A DNA stretch of 64,000 nt. It comes from Ulva prolifera. Lineage: Eukaryota > Chlorophyta > Ulvophyceae > Ulvales > Ulvaceae. The notes under the pieces were generated by a model that was given only the letters and a program-made list of their open reading frames with translations, had not been told where the DNA came from and searched no databases. Position numbers and translations under genes: made by a program. Shown in pieces: positions 12,211 to 24,549 of the stretch. The stretch lies in the NCBI GenBank assembly GCA_023078555.1, contig CM041202.1:2848022-2912021 (forward strand), written 5' to 3'. Within the stretch, counting starts at the first letter, position 1. Each line of letters starts with the position of its first letter.

Positions 12211-15200
12211 ATGCTGACCACGGCATGCCTTCTCGCCACCCTCTCCGCTGCGGCTGCGGACTCGCCGCTCCTCAGCGGACCACTGGCAGGCCCTGGGCCT
12301 CCTTCCCTCGAAACCTCACATGCAGCCCTCCGCCAGCTGCAGCAACAGAGCCAGCGCACAGGGACCACGGCCGTGTCAAACCCGCTCGAGCTGCTCTCGG
12401 CCATCACAGCGGGCGCAGCGCACCTCGAGATCCGTGAGCACATGGACCTGACAGACCTGGTGCCGTTTGACGCCACGGCCAGCGACTCCGCAGGAAGCGA
12501 CGAGGAGGGGCGTCCCGCCGCGGAGGCCCCAACGCCGGGCACGGAGGCGGGCGGAGTGTTCAGCGCCCTCAACTACCTCCTTGGCACCGTTCCACCTACC
12601 CTCAAGTCTATACAGGTGCGCTTCTTGCTGCGTGTGCATCTGCTCCTCCCAGCGCTCACACATGCATGCAGCCACCGCGTGCTCGCGCACGCACTCAGAC
12701 AACACATCATTTGTCCTTTGTACCATCACAACAGTGCGCCGCATGCCGCACTGGTGCCGAGACGCTGAGGGAGACGTGGACGTGCCACAGCCGCCATATG
12801 CAGGCCCCCAGATTTGAGAAAAATCGCGGTCGCTCCACGTCATACTCTGTCCGGAATCGCGCGCTGCAGGGCCCATATCAACGTGAAGCCCCCTCCCTCC
12901 CTCTTGTCTCCAGCCTGACGTGTGTGCGTTGTGGCTACAGGGCAACTGCTCGAGCGAGCTGCCGTGGCGCATCGAGCGGTCGATGACGGGCGCGCCGATG
13001 CTGCCGCTGCGGCCGCGGCAGTGCGTCATCGTCGCCGACCAGCCGATCCTCGCGGTGCAGGCGCCGCTGTGGATCTCGCGCATGTCCCTGCGCGCGTGCG
13101 ACACCGGCCGCGGCAGCTCCGTCACCTTCCTGCGAGTCACCCCCACGCCGACGGCCGCGCTGTGGGTCACAGACAGCTCGCTGCAGGGCGGCGGAGTGTC
13201 CGCGAGCACCGCCGTGTCGATCGAGGGCCGCGCGCACTTCCTCGGTGCGCCTTCGCTCTGGCCGGGTGCCTGCCTGAGGCCACCTGTGGCCACCTAAGGC
13301 AACCCGTGATCCACCTGTAGCCTCTCGTGCATGTATGTCTCAACACGGTGCTGTGCGTCACATACATGGTCATACGTGCGATCTACTGGAGGCCGGTCGC
13401 TGCGTACGCAGGGGGTTTGTGAGTGTGTATGGACGTACGTGTGTACATGCTGCCAGACCTGCTGGCATTGTTAGGCTTGATGGCAGGGAACATCGCTGAA
13501 CTTCCAGGCAAGTTGCGGGGTTACTGTCCCTCGTCAGACGCCATCGCCTCGACCACACACACCACATTCGGTGGGCAGATGCTACGGGCCTGTGCCCCGC
13601 GGGGCAGGGCCTCAGTGCTATGCTCGCTCGTACATGGCAGGGGGCACACGGCAGAGATGACTCACAGACAGGCCTTGCCAGAGTGGAAGTAGCAGTAGGA
13701 GCTTTTCACACCAGCTGCTACAGCGACACCCTGTTCATCTGCACAGATGGGCCGGACACGGGTGATGTCCATCCGGATATCCAGGACACTTTTGGGAGGG
13801 GAACGCTGGGAATGCCGGAGGGGAACGCCGGTTTGACCACCCAGGAATCCACCAACTGTGACAAATAGACACAGGGAGAACTGCTGCAGCGAGACTGCTT
13901 GTCCCCCCCGCGCACCCTACAAGCGCGTGTGGCTGCATGCAGACTGCACGGTAGCGAACTTTACGGATGTGTCATCGGTGCTGCTCTCCAGCGGCGCGAC
14001 ATCCTCGGTCGCCCTCGAGCGCGTCACCGTCACCGGCAACGCCGTCACCGCGCCCCTCTCCGGTGTCTTCCAGGGCGCCGCCGGCACCGCGATACGCGTG
14101 CACAACTGCACCTTTACCGGCAACTCCGCGCTCTACGACTTCGTGGACCTCACGGGCACCTCGCAGTTCTTCGCGGACGACGGCGAGCTGCGGCTGTTCT
14201 ACGGCGACGCGAACGGGGAATTCGCGCGTATCCAGCCGCTCGCGGCGACGCCGGAGGGCCGATTCCTGCAGTCCGGGGGCGGCGAGCAGCTTCTCGTGCG
14301 TCCTGAATCAACCATGAGTCCAGCTGTGAGCTGTGAATTAACCGTATACGCTGTGTGTGTTTTGGTAGTGTGCGCCTCGCCAGCACCCCCGCAATTTGTG
14401 TCATGCCAGCTAGTCACGTGATCACAAACAAGTGGCTAGAAGCGGAAATGCAGCCATTTATCACCGCAAGGGCTCACGCCTGTCCGTAATGGCGGCAAGC
14501 TCATGCTGTGTGGAGTGGGCGTTCCTGACGCCGGAGTGCGTCGGAGTGCGTCGGATGCGCATCTACAGCGTTGCACCGTAGTCTTGATGGGATGCGTAGC
14601 TGCGACGTAAGGTTGGCATACTGCAGCCGAACGAGGCTCAACATTTTGTGTGCCGTCAAGTGCATCCGGAGGAGGTCCACCTGGCCGGGCGTTGGCGGGC
14701 ATCCATGCTGCAAGGGCATATCGCAGTTCAGATGTGCTGTAGTGGAGCTGGTGGCACTGCTGCAGGGCGACCCTGTTGGCCTGGATGCGACCGGCCCGGT
14801 TGTGGGGCCCTCCCTCGCGCCTCTTGCGTCGCCGTCAGCCGACAAACCGCCGAAGCCACGCAGCCACCCCGGCCTGCCGCGTCAAAGCGGCACCACACGC
14901 CCAGCCCCCCCACCCACCGCCGCGGCGGACGCACCCGAGCCCACGGCTGAAGGGCCGGCGGCTCGGGGTTCCCAGGAGGGGCACGGAGCAGAGGGCGTGG
15001 CGGAAGGGGGGGCGGCGAGCCCGGCGGGCGACACCCCCGGCGAGAAGAAGCACAGGAAACACAAGAAGAGGAAGGATGCAAGCGTGAGCACGAGCATGCA
15101 GGCGCTGCTCGGCCTTCTGGCGCTGTCGGGGCTGCTCACGGTGACCGTCGCGGTGATCGGCGTGATGCTGTACCAGCGGCGGCGGGGCATGCGGGGGGTG

Positions 15201-18200
15201 CCGGTGAAGGGCGACTCGGCGGTGTTTGCGGTGCGCCCCCCCCCTTCCACCCTCCCCTCTCCTGCTGTGCTGGTGGGCGACCTGGCTCAGTTCACTGTGG
15301 GACTCTATGGAGGGGCCCTGTACCCGGCACATGAGGCGCGGTGCATCGCGCGTCTGTTGCACGGTGACTCTTCAGCGCACGATTTATGCGAGAACACATA
15401 TCTTCCACACATGGCCCAGATGTGTGTTCTCCGACACACAGGTGGATCGTGTGTGGGAGCAGGCACGATCCAGTATGTTGTTCGGATCGTCCTCGGCTTC
15501 TGCTTGCGCCAGCGGACAAATGCATGCGACCGGCTGCCGTGCCAAATGCGCTGTGGTGTTGGTTGACGAGTTGAGCGAGAGTCCAAGAGAGGTGTCGGTG
15601 TGCAGCGGCGCAGGCCAAAAGAGCCAGTCATCCCGGCCAGCTCCTCGTCAGCACACATCTACACGAGCCTCCTTGCCGCAGACGCCGTGTCGGCGTGCCT
15701 GTCCAACTCCGCACGCATGTCCTCCATGCAAAGCATCGGCCCGGAGGCGACCACGTCCCGCCTCGCCCCCGCTCGCACGGGCAGCCCCCCCCTCATCTAC
15801 CCGCCGCCACTGCCCGCCCCTCCGCCCCCGGACCACCGATGGAAGTCGTACAGTCGCGCCAGCGACCCGGGCACGCTCGCGGAGCGCGGCCGCGGCCGGC
15901 CGTGGGGCAGCACCGGCCCGTCGTCTGACGAGCTGATCGCCGCGGAGGCCGCGGCGGCGGCAAAGGCGGCGCGGGGGCACTTGCGCGGCGCGTGCGCAGA
16001 CGTCGGCGCCGCCGCCGCGTGCCGCGGCAGCCCGCGCTGCGTGCAGAGCCTTCCCATATTCACCACCACAAACGCAATCTACGAGCCCGACGAAGAGCTG
16101 GATCCGTACACTGTATCCCCTGAGTCCGACGACCAGCACCCTGACCTCCTCCCCTCCGACCTCTGCGCACCCTTCGAGCTGCTCCGGCAGCACCGGCAGG
16201 ACAGCCACGGCAGCCGCGCGAGCTGGGGGGCAGCGCGGTACGTCCCGGCGCTCCCGCCCCCGCCAGAGCCGCGGCGCGCCGCTCGGCGGGCGCCAGAGGC
16301 CGGGTTCCCGAAGGCGCCGCCGCCGCCGCGCTCGCGGCCGGGGGTGAGTGCGGAGAGCGGCGCGACACCGTGCACCGCGTCGGGCGTGGGCGACACGTCG
16401 TACGACGTGACGGTGCGCGCGTCGCTGCCGGCGCGGGCGGGCGTGCGGGCGCGGCTGGACTTCATCGAGTACCAGCTCGACGCGTTTGGCGCGGGGCGGC
16501 CGGTGCTGGGGGAGTACGTGATGCCCGGGCCGGGGCCCGGCAACCGCTTCAAGGGAGGTGCGCACCCGCTCAAGGCCGAGGCCCCCGCGCACACCGCTCA
16601 CACCGGTCTCGGCGGTTCGTCTGCGTCGTCCATTGACTGTGTCTGAATTGCGCATCCGGGACGCGGATGCAGTCAGCCCGGGGATTTGTCGCTCGACACC
16701 CACAACTCCAGCGATGCGAAGCGCTCAATGTTACCGGCATCCCGTGTCCTGATGTGACCAGCGCCACCAGCTCTGCCAGCACTGCGTGTGCGGAAGCGCA
16801 ATCTGCCGCGGGCGGTGCGTTGTGACGCTGTGTGCTGTGTGCTGCGGTGCAGGGCAGGCGGTGGTGCAGCTCATCCGGCAGCAGCGCACACACCGCGAGT
16901 ACGTCATGAAGTCGTTCGCCTCCTTAGCCACCTTTGCCGCGGAGGCGCGCCTCTACTCCGACGCCAGCAGCCCCCTCGGCGCGTTCCTGCCGCAGGCCAA
17001 GGCGATCGTGGAGAACACGGACGGGGAGTTCCGAGACCCCCACGGCCACCGCATGCCGCCGTGCATTGTGATGGAGAAGGGGGAGTCCCTCGATATGTGG
17101 TGCCGCCGCGCGGAGCCCGACCGGCCTCTGGTGTACGCGGTGCGACCCCCCCCCCCCCCCCTATTGCATTGAATCCAAACAGTGTGCAGGTTCCAGTTGC
17201 AGATGCTGTAGTTGCAGTCACGGTGGCACCGCACTGATCCAGACAACACAAAACGTTGTGCTGGAACATGACTTGATCAATCGTCATGTGGCTACAGGTG
17301 CTGGTGCACGTCGCGAAACGGCTTGCGGACCTCCACGCCGCGGGCTACGCGCACCGCGACCTCAAGCCCGCCAACGTGATGTGGCTGCCGCGGGAGAACC
17401 GCTGGACGCTGATCGACTTTGGCTGCGCCGCGCGCATCGGTGACTCGGCGCCGCTCGGCTTCACGCTCGCGTACGCCGCGCCCGAGACGGTCGGCGCGTG
17501 GCGCGCCGGGGAGACGCAGGAGGTCGCGGCGCCGGCCCTCGATGCTTGGGCGCTGGGCGCTATGGCGGTGCAGCTTCTCGCCGGGGAGCCGCTGTTTGAG
17601 GCCGGCGGCAATCTCCGCGATGCGGTGCGTGTGTGACGCGCTGCGCGTGCTGTGCCACGCTGCGCGCTGGGCGTGATCGCAGCATGTCCCAGCGCCCCTT
17701 TGCACCGGGTGCCCCGATGCCTTTGAGCATCACGAATGTGGCCGCCACGGGCGCACCGCACCGGCCCTCATGCATGCACCACCCCCGGCGGCAGCTGTGC
17801 GGCGAGCCTGCCAACACCCTCATGTGCACGCGAGCATCCGCCACGCATACGGGCACCACGAGGTCCATCGCTGTCGTCCGGTGGAAGTCCGGTGGAAGAC
17901 TTCCGGACGCCAACGGAAGTCGTCCGGGCGCGGGCAGATTGCTTCTCCTTTCCCCTTCAATCGTGCTGTTGACAGGGGTGGGTGATCCGACCGGGTGAGC
18001 ACCACGTTCGGTGCTGCAGGCTCCCTCTTTGTTCTGTGTCTGTTTGGTCATGGTGTGGTGACAGGGGGCGGGGGGGTGCTGCAGGTTTCGGACCAGATCA
18101 TGGGGCACCGTGGCGCGCAGCTGCCGTGGGAGGGCGGGCCGCGCGCCGACCGCATCCTCGGCAGCCTCGGCATCTTCAGCGCCGCCATCCTTGGCCTGCT

Positions 18201-18330
18201 GCGCCGCGACCCCGCCGCGCGCCTCTCCGTCTCCGCCTTCTGCTCCACCTGCGGCGCCGCCCTCAGCGGCACCGCCTGCCAGCCCCTGCCTGCCGGCCAC
18301 CAATCCGCGCCCACCCCCAAGCCGGGGTGA
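12211..18330 (+). CDS. Receptor-like protein kinase with beta-helix-type ectodomain (RLK-1)
   Basis: Predicted plasma-membrane receptor kinase, ligand unknown. Eight exons keep phase: 12211-12615, 12941-13244, 13943-14295, 14766-15230, 15606-16557, 16853-17139, 17298-17624, 18085-18330, giving 1112 residues. Residues 1-17 look like a signal peptide (MLTTACLLATLSAAAAD). Residues about 135-350 carry short hydrophobic strands with ALERVTVTGNAV and VHNCTFTGNSAL repeats, as in right-handed beta-helix surface proteins. A Pro/Ala linker and basic KKHRKHKKRK precede a membrane helix at about 465-490, followed by QRRR. The cytoplasmic part is a Ser/Pro/Ala-rich region, then a kinase domain with Lys846 (YVMKSF), HRDLKPAN (Asp943, Asn948), DFG (Asp962) and APE (Glu985). 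All catalytic residues are present, but the glycine loop is atypical (PGPGPGNRFKGG). Paralogous to RLK-2 downstream. Confidence 0.85.
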
Positions 18331-21300
18331 CCCCTGCACCACTCAGCATGGCGCTGCCGAGCGCATGGAGGGCTGGGCACGGCTGATACCCGTGGAGGTT
18401 TCAGGAGAGGCGGCGCCTGTTTTTGTGTTTGATGACTGGGCGTCCACAGCGCCGTCCGCGTGCCGCAGCGGGCCACAGCGTGCGCAGCATGCGTCCCATG
18501 AGGCTCGGCTGCATGTGATGGCTTGGGGATCTGCTGGACGCTGTGTGAGAGCGGCCAAGGTGCTTCCGCTGGGCGGGCAGGCTTCACGTCGGAGTTCGCG
18601 CCTCGGAGGTGGGAACTCGCACCCACGGCTTTGGAGCGGCGGTGATGCCCGGGCGCGGCTCGGATCTGCAGCGGGAGGGGGGGGGAGAGGGGGCGTGGGG
18701 CGCATGGCGGTCACTGGGTTGAGGGTTTCAGGGACTCGCAGCCGGCAGCCAGCAGGCGTTTCTGCCCGTTGGGCATGATTCGTCCGTTCGCAGCAGAGGC
18801 AGCAGCCGTGGCTGAGGTGTCTGAATGCCTGAGCATGCCTGCAGCGCCAGAGTGGGTGTGGCCGCAGCCCAGTGGCGGGCGCCCCATGTGTGAAATCATT
18901 GTACATAATGTGAACACTCGAGGGACTGCCTGTGCGACGCGTGCCGCCGCGTCAGGCCGTCGATTCGAGTCGAGAGGAAGCTCCAGAGCCGTTTTCTTTC
19001 AGATGTGTACATGTGCATGAAACAGTACAACAGAGGTGCTGAGGTGCATGTACCAGCACGTGTGTTCTTGCAGAGAGCAGCGCTGCCTTTCCAGATTTTC
19101 CCTTTCTTCAATTTCAAGCATAGTTTCCTTACTTTGCCTGGTCACGCCGGCTGCGTGATCATGTGAGATTTTTCACTGACTGTAACCAGGGCGATAGTCG
19201 GATCGGGCTGTGACTTTGGATGTGGACGCGGCTGGCTAGTGAGGCCTTGTGGCATACAGACACAAGAAGCATTTGGGGGCATTCCTGATGTCACTGCGTT
19301 GTGCTGGGTTGCTGTGCGATGTCGGCAGAGATACTTACCGCTGGAGCAGTGACATAGGCGCCACCTCGACAGTTATCTGCGAGACAAACAGTGTGTCCTC
19401 CATGCTCAGTACGAGCTTGGAATGAACGCTGAAGCTTTGTGGCACACGATGCAGCTCCAAAGCTGCGTTCGGCTGATCAGCAAGTGGGATTTGCTGCCTG
19501 TTCTGCAGACATGCTGGCTGTGGCTTGGGTATGCTGTGCTATTGTTCCTGCTCTTTTGCATGCTGTTCCTGCGGGGCGACCTGCCTCCGTGTCATCGTCC
19601 ATGTCACACATGCAATAACGCGTCATGCCTTTATCAAGATTCTGTGATGTTGTTTGACTGGGTCGAGTGCAGCGGCAGGTGGTGTAACCGGATGCGGAAG
19701 AGATATGATTCTCAATCTCGCCGCGCGCGACAGCAAGGCGATCTATCCGCGTGATGAGCCATGTGACAGCAGGGCCGGCAACACTTGTGACTTCACGCGC
19801 ACTTCTTCGCTGACCGATTATGATGTGGGCGAGCATGCCGGCGTGGTAAGATGATGGGGTTGCTCCGTCCATATGAAAGCGTATGACGGTAAAGCTGAGT
19901 GTCCGTGCACACCCGGTTGCTTTGTCATTGTCACACGCGTGCTTGCCGCATCTTTATTCATCGCCACTGTCACGGCATGATGGTACACAAAGCAAGCCTT
20001 CTGCCGCATCAGTAGCTGAAGCCTTTCTTTGATGCACTTGTGCCCTGGTCCCAGAGCAAGAGTTGAGACTGCTCAGGCCTCAGCAGCCCCTAGAACTCAA
20101 GCGCAGGTTTTGCCGGAAGCCTGCCGGGAACGACATCAAATCGCTCGCAGAAGCTCCGCCCACGCTTTCTGTCCCTCTGACTTATTGGCGCTGCAGCTTG
20201 CTCAACGCACGCTGTGACATCGCATTTTGGCTCGGTGCCGTGACGAGGTGCGGTTCCGGACAATTCCGGTATCTCTGCAGCAAAGCCCACTTCTTAATAG
20301 ACGTTTGTCTGGGCAGAGGATAAGCTATATACTTCTGAGCGAACGCGTGGCCCTGCACTGCCCCGGAGAGCGTTGGTGTGCGACTGGAGACAGTGACTGT
20401 AGTGCTCAATCGTTTCGAGCGAACGCTGCATGCACGGGTCAACCAGTAGGAACAATCTGATACATTGATCGATAAGACGGCGAGTACTCTGGCGATCCAA
20501 TGCTTCGCTTCTTGCACTGGTGGCGATGCTCGCTCGATTTATCGCGTCGAGCAACCCGAGCCGATGTGAGCGCCTGATGTTACCGGTATCGTCGAAGAAG
20601 TAGCCTCACCTACATGCCGTTGCTCCTGAAGCACTGTATCGCCACGATGGAAATTTACGACAGAAGACATTGTCCTAGCTCCTGATCGGGCAGGGCATCT
20701 CGCGCCTGTCTTGCCAGAGTCGCTGGGTTTGAGGCGCAAAGCAAGGTACAGCGCTGCTCGCAACTTGACGGAGCACGGATGTGCGTCTGACTAACATATG
20801 AATCGCAGGCAGACGTCGTAGCGTACAGAGCATCATGCAAAGCCAGTGTGCGCTGTGCGGGCGGTCGCACGCCTGAGCAGCGTCGATCGCGAAGCCCTGC
20901 CCAAGGCTCAGTCCTAGAGTTTGGTCGATGCAAAAGCAACATATCTAGATGCAAGAACTAGCTCATCTCTGTAAACGCGTATACACCTTTCCCTTTGTTA
21001 GTGAGCTTGCGAGACCCCGGCGGGCCAGCACTGGCTCCAGTGCTGTAACAGGCGTCAGCAGCAGTGGGACTGTCAGAGTGATATCGGCATCAAAGCTTTG
21101 CCGCTTTGCTTCGCGTTGTGCATGTGTATTGTCTGGTGAACTTCCGGGCTCGATGTTGGGTCCGTGTCCTCCTGGCAGCTGTGTGCTTGTTCTAATGCTG
21201 CAGGCATGCTTCTGCCTCACCAGTGTGAAGCCAGCCAGCATCAGCCTCCAGCATCGTGTGTCGCTGAAAGAGATGCTGTATGTTTCGACACGCTCCTGAC

Positions 21301-21436
21301 ACTTTACACAGACATCGTCCGAGTGGTGGACATTGGCTGTGCTGCGCTGCCAGGAATTGTTGTTTGAGGCCAATCACCTGCCTATAGCTGTGCGCTGTGC
21401 AGGATCCCTGAAGCAGGCTCCACCGCGTGAGCAGCC
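18331..21436 (+). other. Intergenic between the two receptor kinases
   Basis: RLK-1 3' flank, then lower-GC sequence. A 110-codon frame at 19422-19754 contains a hydrophobic stretch (LGYAVLLFLLFCMLFL), but it has no homologue I know and no splice context. RLK-2 lacks an ectodomain, so upstream exons of that gene could hide here; I could not find a phase-consistent one. Confidence 0.5.
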
Positions 21437-24400
21437 ATGGCAGCATTCGGCTGGACTGCCGCGCTCGCAGCATGTGTGGCGACTGTGCCGCGTGCTGCGG
21501 CCAGGGCAGCGCCTGGCGGCGGCGCGGCGGCGGCCGCCGCGGACACGGGGGTGGTTGCCGTCGCCGCCGGCGTGGCCGCGGTGCTCGCGCTGGTGCTGCT
21601 CGCGGCAATTGCGGCGATGTGTGCCGGCAGCAAGACCGTGGACACGACCGACGACGCCTCTGAGGCCTCCACTCCGCCCAAGGTGCGCCTGAGACGAGCA
21701 TGCATGTTGCGCTGGCGCGCCCATGCATGCTGCCGGCGGCTGTTGCCGTCTGGGTCTGCTTGCCGTCCGGCGCCCGGCTCCTCTGAGCCAGGTAACACCC
21801 AAACCGTCGCATCGACGTAGTTTCCTTCCCATCATACCTCAGTCATCGAATCTACATGACCGGCGATTCACCCGAGACGCGTCTCGGGGCGTCCTTGCGG
21901 TGCGTCAGAGTGTCGCCGCGGGGTGCAGAAGTGGCAGCCGCGGGACCCGGCGTCGGCGGCGGGAGGCGTGATGGCGGCGGCGCGGCCTCCTCGCGCCGAG
22001 CTGCCGAAGCCCACGCCGCTCGAGGCCGCGGGCCCGACGTTCGAGGACAGCGTGTACACGATGACCGTGCGCCCGATGCTGCCGAGCGACATCGGCCTGC
22101 GCACACGCATGGACATCATCGGCTACCAGATGGACACCTTCGGCGCCGCGAATAAGGACGTGCTGCGCGAGTACCGCATGATCGACCGCCCCGGCTCCCG
22201 CGTCAAGGGCGGTGCGCATACGCCCCGCCCCCCACCTGCGTGCTGGCCGCCGTGTGTGAAGCGATATGCTGATTTGTTCAGGGCTCCTGTTCCAGGGTGG
22301 CTGGCCCGGTGTGACCTGTGTTTGGTTGGCTAACCATCTCCTCGGGCGGCTGTGTCGGCTGGCCGTGCCAGAGAAATGCACAGGTGGACCGCGTGCTTTG
22401 GTGAAGCAGGTGGGAGGCGGTCCAATTCCATGCATGCCCCGAATGCGTTGGCGCTGCAGCAGGCGGCGCACTCATGCAGGGCCGCTGCTATGGGGTGCCA
22501 GATTCAGCCATGTGGCTCGTGGATCCGACCATGCCCAGCCAGTGGCACTGTTGGTAGATACCCTTTGAGGACTGGTGTGCCATGTCCAGGAGAGCTGCGG
22601 CGCTGGACCTGCGTTGCGTAGTGCGAGAATAGGGCAGTGCGCGGCGGTGGAGGGACAGGCGTAGGCCTGTGCGCGCGTGGGCGGAGGGGGCCCAGACGGC
22701 CGTCCGGGGCCGGGGCCGTTTGTCGAGGAGGAGATGTGCTCCGCCGCTCCCTGGCAGGCGGGGGGTTTGGGTGCTTCCGTGCGGCGCTGCTGGAAGCTGG
22801 AGTTGGTGCGTGTGCGCGTGCGTGCGGGGTGCGAGGCAGCACACCCTGGAAATCAGTGTGGTTGGGTGCCGGTGTGTGATTGTGCAATGCATGCAGGCCA
22901 GGCGATCTCCCAGGTCATCCTGCACCCCGCGACGCGCCGCGAGTTCATACTCAAGGCGTTCGCGGCTCCCGCCGCGTTCCACGCGGAGGCCGCGGTGTAC
23001 GCTGACGAGGCGCACCCGCTGCGGCGGTTCCTGCCGGAGGCCCGCGCCATCATCCGCAACGCTGACGGCGCGTTCGTCGACGTCCGCGGCACCAAGATGC
23101 CGCCGTGCATCGTGATGCTCAAGGGCCTGAGCATGCAGCGCTGGCTCAAGATGCCGGACGTCACCACGGAGCAGATGCACAAGGTGTGCTCGGCCGTGCT
23201 GCGCTGGCGCGCGTTGTGGCGGCCTCGTGGACCTGGACGACATGTGTCATCTTCGCGGCCGCGCGTCTGTGCCGCCGCGACCTGTGTGTTCCTCTTGCCC
23301 GGTCCATCCATCGCATTCTGTCAAATCGCGCGCTGCAGCTCTGCCGCCTCTGCTGGTCAACCTCGGGGCGGCTCATTGTCGTGCAAAGACACGTCAGCCT
23401 GCCGGCCCCATGCATGCAGTACAGGAAGCCGCGCTGCCGAATGCCACTGCTGGAGCGGCCCTTCCAACCCATGCAAAGCACCTCAGGGGCAGTGCAGCAC
23501 CAGACCAGCAGGTTCGTGCCCCTGTGGACACGGCTCTGTCATCATAGCACCAGACCTGCAGAGTAAGCCATGCATGCCGGGTCCCTGCGCCTGTGGACAC
23601 GCCTGCACACCCAGCGTGCGTGCATGCAGGCCGTCCTCGCGGTCGCGGCGCGCGTCGCGCAGCTGCACGCCCTTGGCCACGTCCACCGCGACCTCAAGCT
23701 CACACACATCCTCTACCTCCCCCTCGCGGCCGACTGGACGCTCATCGACTTTGGCTGCGCCGTGCCCGCCGGCGACGAGCAGCCCCCCGCGTTCACGCTG
23801 CCGTACGCGGCGCCGGAGGCCATCGAGGCGTGGTACGACAAGGAGCGCCCGATGGCCGTGCAGCCGGCGCTCGACCTCTGGTCGCTCGGCATCGTCGCCG
23901 TCGAGGTCCTCACGCAGCAGCCTGCCTTCTCGTACAGCCTCTCCATGCAAGAGGTGCGTGCTGCGCGTGCTGTGCGCCGGGGGGCCCGCGCGCATCCGGC
24001 CGCCAGGCGGCCGAAGGCTTAGGGCACCGCGATCTGATGGCGGGGATGTGTGCGGCAGGCTGGGTCTGTGTAACGATGTCTGGGTTGTGTCATCGTGGAG
24101 TCGTAGCTGCAGCCGTGCTGCCGGCCGTGGCGCATTCATTGGCTCGGTGGCGGCCGCGTCCACACAGCGCGTGCTCTTGATCTGGCCGCTGCGTTGCACG
24201 GCGCTGCCTCCCTGCTCGCCTGGGTCCTTGTGGCTCAGAGCGCGTGACAGTGCAGCTGACTGTGCGGCTGACTGTGCAGGTGACCGACCAGATCACGGGC
24301 AGCTACAGCGCGCAGCTGCCCTGGGAGAAGCCCGGCCAACGCGAGGCCGTGCTCAAGGCGCTCGGGGTGCTGGCCGACCCCGTGCTGGGCCTGCTGCGGC

Positions 24401-24549
24401 GCGACCCCGCGGAGCGCACGCCGGCGCGGGACTTTTGCCGCACCTGCGCGGAGCTGCTCGGACTGCCGGTGCCGGATATGGATGTTGCGGCGCCGGAGGC
24501 GGCGGCGGCGGAGCCGCGTGCGGGCGCGGCCGCGGTGTCCGAGGTCTGA
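21437..24549 (+). CDS. Receptor-like kinase paralogue without large ectodomain, likely pseudokinase (RLK-2)
   Basis: Membrane kinase-fold protein paralogous to RLK-1. Five exons keep phase: 21437-21682, 21929-22211, 22897-23183, 23630-23953, 24280-24549, giving 469 residues. Residues 1-24 resemble a signal peptide. A short Ala/Gly stretch leads to one membrane helix at about 37-62 (VVAVAAGVAAVLALVLLAAI). The cytoplasmic part repeats the RLK-1 order: MTVRPMLPSDIGLRTRMDII, the GSRVKGGQAISQV loop, Lys196 (FILKAF), catalytic-loop HRDLKLTH, DFG (Asp312), APE (Glu335), and a C-lobe ending ADPVLGLLRRDPAERTPARD. The Asn that binds magnesium in HRDxKxxN is His298 here, so activity is doubtful. The last three introns sit at the same positions and phases as in RLK-1, showing tandem duplication. 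The start could be incomplete if an ectodomain exon was missed. Confidence 0.8.

Noticed and set aside
19422-19754. Small membrane protein frame
   Set aside because: One hydrophobic run in an otherwise random-looking 110-codon frame; no homologue known and no second exon.
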